A stretch of DNA of 8,255 nucleotides from Desulfotomaculum sp. GTDB lineage: Bacteria; Bacillota; Desulfotomaculia; Desulfotomaculales; Nap2-2B. The first letter of the stretch is position 1, and each line of letters begins with the position of its first letter. Made by a program: the position numbers and the translations under genes. Under the pieces are notes generated by a model. That model ran no database searches and was not told where the DNA came from. It saw nothing but the letters and a program-made list of their open reading frames with translations. Shown here one piece after another: positions 5,404 through 8,255 of the stretch. Where the stretch lies: assembly GCA_003513005.1 (NCBI GenBank), contig DOTD01000083.1, forward strand, positions 1-8,255, given 5' to 3'.

Positions 5404-6906
5404 ATGATATATATTCCACTAATAGAAAGGCGTAAATTAGCGGCCGATTTTATTTCTTTGTATGAACACTTAATTCGCTTACCAAACTCTTTTCTTTTAG
5501 AAAGCAGTCTTATGATCGATGGAATAGGAAGATATTCGTTTCTAGGCGCAGATCCGTTTCTAATATTCCGTTCCAAGAATCACTGCATACAGCTGATCAG
5601 CAACCAAAAATGTGTAACATTATCCGGAAATCCCTTTTCTAAACTAAAGGAATTATTAAACACTTACCGGATTGAAGAATCTAATTTACAATTTCCTTTT
5701 TGCGGCGGGGCGGCTGGCTTTTTTAGTTATGATCTGGGGCGGATATTAGAGAAGTTACCTTCACTGGCAGATGATGATTTGAATTTACCGGACATGTGCC
5801 TGGGTTTTTACGATTTAATCATCATGATGGATCATTTTACACAGGAAGTATATATTATTTCTACGGGGCTTCCTGAAACAGACCCCGATAGGGCCTACAA
5901 ACATGCTGAGAAGCGTTTGCGTGATATCTGTAATGTTCCAATCAAGTATTTGCCGCAGATGGATGAATGTCCGGAAAAGAGGATGAAAGGGATTTCTTCC
6001 GGAAGAAGGTTAACGTGGGACACTGTTTTTGGCGCATATAAACCAGGTAATACTGATGCAAACAAAATGTCATGCCACTTTGACAAGGACAGCTATTGCA
6101 AAAATGTACAAAAAGCAAAAGAATACATCAGAAAAGGTGATCTGTACCAGGTTAATCTTTCACAGCGCTTCTCTCTTCCTTTGACGATGGAACCATGGAC
6201 GCTATACCGCCGCCTGCGTTCAATAAATCCGGCGCCTATGGCTGCCTACTTGAATTTTGGCAGCATCCAGGTAATCAGCGCCTCACCGGAACGTTTTCTG
6301 AAAGTTGCCGGCAGACAGGTGGAAACAAGGCCTATTAAAGGCACCCGCCCTCGCGGTAAAGACATAAGCATGGACCAATGCTTGCGGGATGAACTGTGGA
6401 ACAGTAAAAAAGACAGGGCTGAGCTGGTTATGATTATTGATCTGGAGCGGAACGATTTGGGACGGGTATGCGAGATTGGTTCGGTACAACCGCAGGAGTT
6501 GTTCAGATTAGATGAATACGCTACAGTATTTCACCTGTCCTCAATAATAACCGGGAAACTGCCGGAAGATAAGAACGTTGTTGACCTCTTAAGAGCTGCC
6601 TTTCCCGGAGGTTCCATTACCGGTGCTCCAAAAATAAGGGCAATGGAGATTATTGAAGAACTGGAACCTGTGAAAAGAGGAATCTATACGGGCGCAATCG
6701 GATACTTAAGCTTCAACGGCAATGCGGACCTGAATATTGCAATCAGAACAATAATTATTAAAGACGGGCAGGCTTATTTTCAAACTGGAGGAGGAATCGT
6801 AGCTGATTCCGACCCTCTCGCAGAGTACCGGGAAACACTTGATAAAGCCCTGGCCCTGATGGTAGCGTTAGGACTCGGCGGCAAGCCGGGCCATGAAAGG
6901 CTGTAA
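5404..6906 (+). CDS. pabB: Aminodeoxychorismate synthase component I (PabB)
   Basis: This enzyme adds ammonia to chorismate to give 4-amino-4-deoxychorismate, the first step of p-aminobenzoate and hence folate synthesis. Its 500 residues match the usual length. The N-terminal domain has FLLESS (30-35) and RYSFLGADP. The chorismate-binding domain (about 225-490) has GDLYQVNLSQRF, SASPERFL, ETRPIKGTRPRG, DLERNDLGR (346-354), PGGSITGAPK (401-410) and a C-terminal QTGGGIVADSDP. Lys312 in PIKGT marks PabB, since anthranilate synthase TrpE has Ala there. AAGGAG (5386-5391) is 12 bases before the ATG, a little long. The nearer ATG at 5394 is in another frame and too close to the ribosome site. pabC follows after 6 bases. 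The glutaminase subunit (PabA or TrpG) is not in the window and must be elsewhere. Expression is probably controlled by the leader terminator just upstream. Confidence 0.95.
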   Translation: MIYIPLIERRKLAADFISLYEHLIRLPNSFLLESSLMIDGIGRYSFLGADPFLIFRSKNHCIQLISNQKCVTLSGNPFSKLKELLNTYRIEESNLQFPFCGGAAGFFSYDLGRILEKLPSLADDDLNLPDMCLGFYDLIIMMDHFTQEVYIISTGLPETDPDRAYKHAEKRLRDICNVPIKYLPQMDECPEKRMKGISSGRRLTWDTVFGAYKPGNTDANKMSCHFDKDSYCKNVQKAKEYIRKGDLYQVNLSQRFSLPLTMEPWTLYRRLRSINPAPMAAYLNFGSIQVISASPERFLKVAGRQVETRPIKGTRPRGKDISMDQCLRDELWNSKKDRAELVMIIDLERNDLGRVCEIGSVQPQELFRLDEYATVFHLSSIITGKLPEDKNVVDLLRAAFPGGSITGAPKIRAMEIIEELEPVKRGIYTGAIGYLSFNGNADLNIAIRTIIIKDGQAYFQTGGGIVADSDPLAEYRETLDKALALMVALGLGGKPGHERL

Positions 6907-6912
6907 TAATTC

Positions 6913-7743
6913 ATGAATATAGTTTGTGTTAACGGCAGTTTCTTAGGTTCTGATCAGCCGGCGATTAACCCTTTAGATCAAGGTTTGCTATACGGATTCG
7001 GATTGTTTGAAACTATATTAGTAAAAGAAGGTTATCCTTCATTAATCTGGCGCCACTTCGACCGTTTATTTTCCTCCGCCGGAAAAATAGGCCTCACTGT
7101 TCCTTTTTCAATCAGCGAACTAATTTGGTTTGCAGAACAAACTATCGAGAAGAACAATATCAATACTGGCTCAATCCGCCTGACCCTCACTGCCGGCAGT
7201 GATATATCAGCAGCCTCAACTGCGCCTACCCTGATTATTTCCAGCCGGCAACCTTTAGCCTATACGCACGATCACTATAAGCAAGGCTTGACCGCAGGCT
7301 TTGCAGATATTAAAAGAAACGAACATTCTCCTCTGGTCAGGCTGAAAACAATAAACTATCTTGAAAACCTGCTGGCCAAAAGATACGCGCGAAACAGAGG
7401 CTGGGATGAAGCTCTGTTTTTTAACACTTCCGGCAATCTTGCGGAAGGTTCGACGAGCAATATTTTTTTAGTCAAGGATGGCGGGGTGATTACTCCAAAC
7501 ACGGAGCAGGGAATTTTGCCAGGAATTATCCGGCATATTTTACTGGAAAAATGTATAGCCATGGGTATTCCCGCTGAAGAAAGTATTATTTCAGAAAAAG
7601 AAGTCTGGGAAGCCGATGAATGTTTTCTTACCAACTCACTTATGGGCGTTATGCCCCTGGTGAAGATAAACGGGAATAAAATCGGTGACGGCAGGCCGGG
7701 TATAATATCCCGGAAACTTAGCAGCGAACTCAGTATAAGTTAA
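6913..7743 (+). CDS. pabC: Aminodeoxychorismate lyase (PabC), PLP fold-type IV
   Basis: PabC cleaves 4-amino-4-deoxychorismate to p-aminobenzoate and pyruvate using pyridoxal phosphate, in the cytoplasm. Its 276 residues fit the class IV aminotransferase family. They show NPLDQGLLYGFGLFETI near the N-terminus, and RLKTINYLENLLAK with the expected PLP-binding Lys145. GWDEALFFNTSGNLAEGSTSN follows (Glu178 in the EGSTSN motif), then GILPGIIR and CFLTNSLMGVMPL. Branched-chain and D-amino-acid aminotransferases share these motifs, but position 6 bases after pabB makes PabC by far the best call. A weak ribosome site GAAAGG (6895-6900) lies inside the end of pabB, so translation is probably coupled. 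No intrinsic terminator is seen on the + strand after it. Confidence 0.92.
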   Translation: MNIVCVNGSFLGSDQPAINPLDQGLLYGFGLFETILVKEGYPSLIWRHFDRLFSSAGKIGLTVPFSISELIWFAEQTIEKNNINTGSIRLTLTAGSDISAASTAPTLIISSRQPLAYTHDHYKQGLTAGFADIKRNEHSPLVRLKTINYLENLLAKRYARNRGWDEALFFNTSGNLAEGSTSNIFLVKDGGVITPNTEQGILPGIIRHILLEKCIAMGIPAEESIISEKEVWEADECFLTNSLMGVMPLVKINGNKIGDGRPGIISRKLSSELSIS

Positions 7744-7861
7744 AACAACACATGACCGTCATTGAAAAAAGGCCGGGTCGCTCCAGTGAAGAACATTTAA
7801 CCCAGCCTGACATCACCATAAGTCAGGCGACAACTAATATTGAAACGGACATTTTGTTATT
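7744..7861. other. Convergent intergenic region between pabC and the - strand ORF
   Basis: It contains two hairpins that share three bases. GGCCGGGT (7771-7778) pairs with ACCCAGCC (7800-7807), and a perfect 7-bp stem GCCTGAC (7805-7811) / GTCAGGC (7822-7828) has a 10-base loop. Only the first has a T tract, and that is on the - strand. pabC therefore has no clear terminator of its own here. Confidence 0.45.
7765..7807 (-). terminator. Intrinsic terminator for the - strand ORF
   Basis: Read on the - strand, GGCTGGGT (7807-7800) pairs with ACCCGGCC (7778-7771), 7 of 8 pairs, and is followed at once by six T residues (7770-7765). It lies 55 bases past the stop of the - strand ORF at 7862, so it supports real leftward transcription. 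The 21-base loop is long, which lowers confidence. Confidence 0.5.
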
Positions 7862-8140
7862 TTAAACATCGTATTTCTCTGGACCTGTTTTACAGAATTG
7901 TTTATCACATTTTAGAGGTATTCTTTGCACAAACGGTATTAATAATATCAATCCGCCGTAAGAAAAGCCGGATATAATTGAGATAAGATAGCTCAGGAAA
8001 ATTGCGATAAATAAAGATAATTTATTTAAAAACGTTAATTGCATGGTGGATACAAATCTGTTATAATAGAGATATTCTGAATAGAGATATTCTGTTTGAA
8101 AAAGTTGATAAATTGGTGATTTTGGCATTTTAAAATCCAA
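7862..8140 (-). CDS. Hypothetical small membrane protein, function unknown
   Basis: I do not recognise this 92-residue protein. Start TTG (8140-8138) is preceded by CGGAG (8150-8146) at 5 bases. An internal ATG at 8043 would give a 60-residue form starting MQLTFLNKLSLF. The C-terminal half has a long hydrophobic segment (SLFIAIFLSYLISIISGFSY, then GGLILLIPFV), one or two membrane helices. The tail is short, with Cys and Lys residues (LKCDKQFCKTGPEKYDV). The N-terminal part repeats EYLYS/EYLYY, encoded by the 15-bp tandem repeat at 8065-8094, and may not be translated in nature. A minus-strand terminator follows. A promoter-like pair at 8178-8150 would put the transcript start right at this TTG, favouring the ATG start. 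AT-rich composition leaves a chance ORF possible. Confidence 0.42.
   Translation of the reverse strand: MDFKMPKSPIYQLFQTEYLYSEYLYYNRFVSTMQLTFLNKLSLFIAIFLSYLISIISGFSYGGLILLIPFVQRIPLKCDKQFCKTGPEKYDV
8025..8046. repeat. Direct repeat copy A (22 bp), matches 8234-8254
   Basis: It begins TTTAAAAACGTTAAT and ends GCATGG. Compared with copy B it has one extra A and a T where B has C. On the - strand it spans the internal ATG of the small membrane ORF (codons for MQLTF). Confidence 0.6.
8065..8094. repeat. Perfect tandem duplication of a 15-bp unit
   Basis: AATAGAGATATTCTG occurs twice head to tail with no mismatch. The 15-bp period keeps the - strand reading frame, giving EYLYS and EYLYY. A recent duplication by slippage is the simplest cause. 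Confidence 0.85.
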
Positions 8141-8149
8141 AACTTCTCC

Positions 8150-8178
8150 GTTATAGAGACCAATTTGGCGTTAATCAA
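8150..8178 (-). promoter_or_regulatory. Weak promoter candidate for the - strand ORF
   Basis: On the - strand, TTGATT (8178-8173) and TATAAC (8155-8150) are 17 bases apart (4 of 6 and 5 of 6 matches). The transcript would start around 8143, inside the Shine-Dalgarno of the TTG start. Either this promoter or the TTG start is then wrong, unless translation begins at the ATG at 8043. Confidence 0.3.
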
Positions 8179-8233
8179 GGGATTGACGATTGAACTATCG
8201 CCACTATGTAATTAGTGTTTTATTTATTTTTCA

Positions 8234-8254
8234 TTTAAAACGTTAATCGCATGG
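8234..8254. repeat. Direct repeat copy B (21 bp), matches 8025-8046
   Basis: It lies at the window edge, 209 bp from copy A. On the - strand it reads ATG-CGA-TTA-ACG-TTT-TAA. One base fewer than copy A puts a stop after MRLTF, as if it were a frameshifted start of a second copy of the same small gene. The similarity fades after about 28 bases. Confidence 0.55.
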
Positions 8255-8255
8255 G

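Overview
The window looks like a chromosomal piece from an anaerobic Firmicute of the Desulfotomaculum/Pelotomaculum (Peptococcaceae) kind. This rests on strong Shine-Dalgarno sites, moderate GC content, and the family resemblance of the HdrA, MvhD and NrfD/HybB-type proteins, recalled from memory and not searched. All clear genes run on the + strand; one small, weaker candidate lies on the - strand at the right end.

Left end (1-718): a C-rich, G-poor stretch of unknown nature (about 1-216) runs into the broken remains of a NrfD/HybB-type membrane quinone-oxidoreductase subunit (217-718). Its middle is deleted and its two ends are in different frames. A 380-base AT-rich intergenic region follows, with an extended -10 promoter candidate. 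Centre (1099-5160): hdrA, encoding a 1036-residue tandem-HdrA electron-bifurcation flavoprotein, is followed by mvhD with a C-terminal winged-helix extension. 41 bases behind mvhD lies a 98-nt RNA gene that folds as a selenocysteine-tRNA-shaped tRNA (8-bp acceptor stem, 4-nt D loop, long variable arm). It carries a GCA (Cys) anticodon, a U73 discriminator and an encoded CCA. This is the most unusual item in the window.

Right part (5161-8255): a well-formed promoter and a leader of about 130 nt with an intrinsic terminator precede pabB-pabC, the two non-glutaminase steps that make p-aminobenzoate for folate. pabA is absent from the window. Beyond pabC a convergent - strand small membrane-protein ORF is supported by a Shine-Dalgarno and a minus-strand terminator. 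A 21-22 bp repeat occurs twice there, 209 bp apart.

How the parts relate: HdrA and MvhD should form one cytoplasmic electron-transfer module, with MvhD passing electrons between a hydrogenase or dehydrogenase partner and the HdrA flavin. HdrB, HdrC and the partner enzyme are not in the window. The NrfD-type remnant upstream may be a relic of a linked membrane redox complex. pabBC is a separate folate unit with its own promoter.
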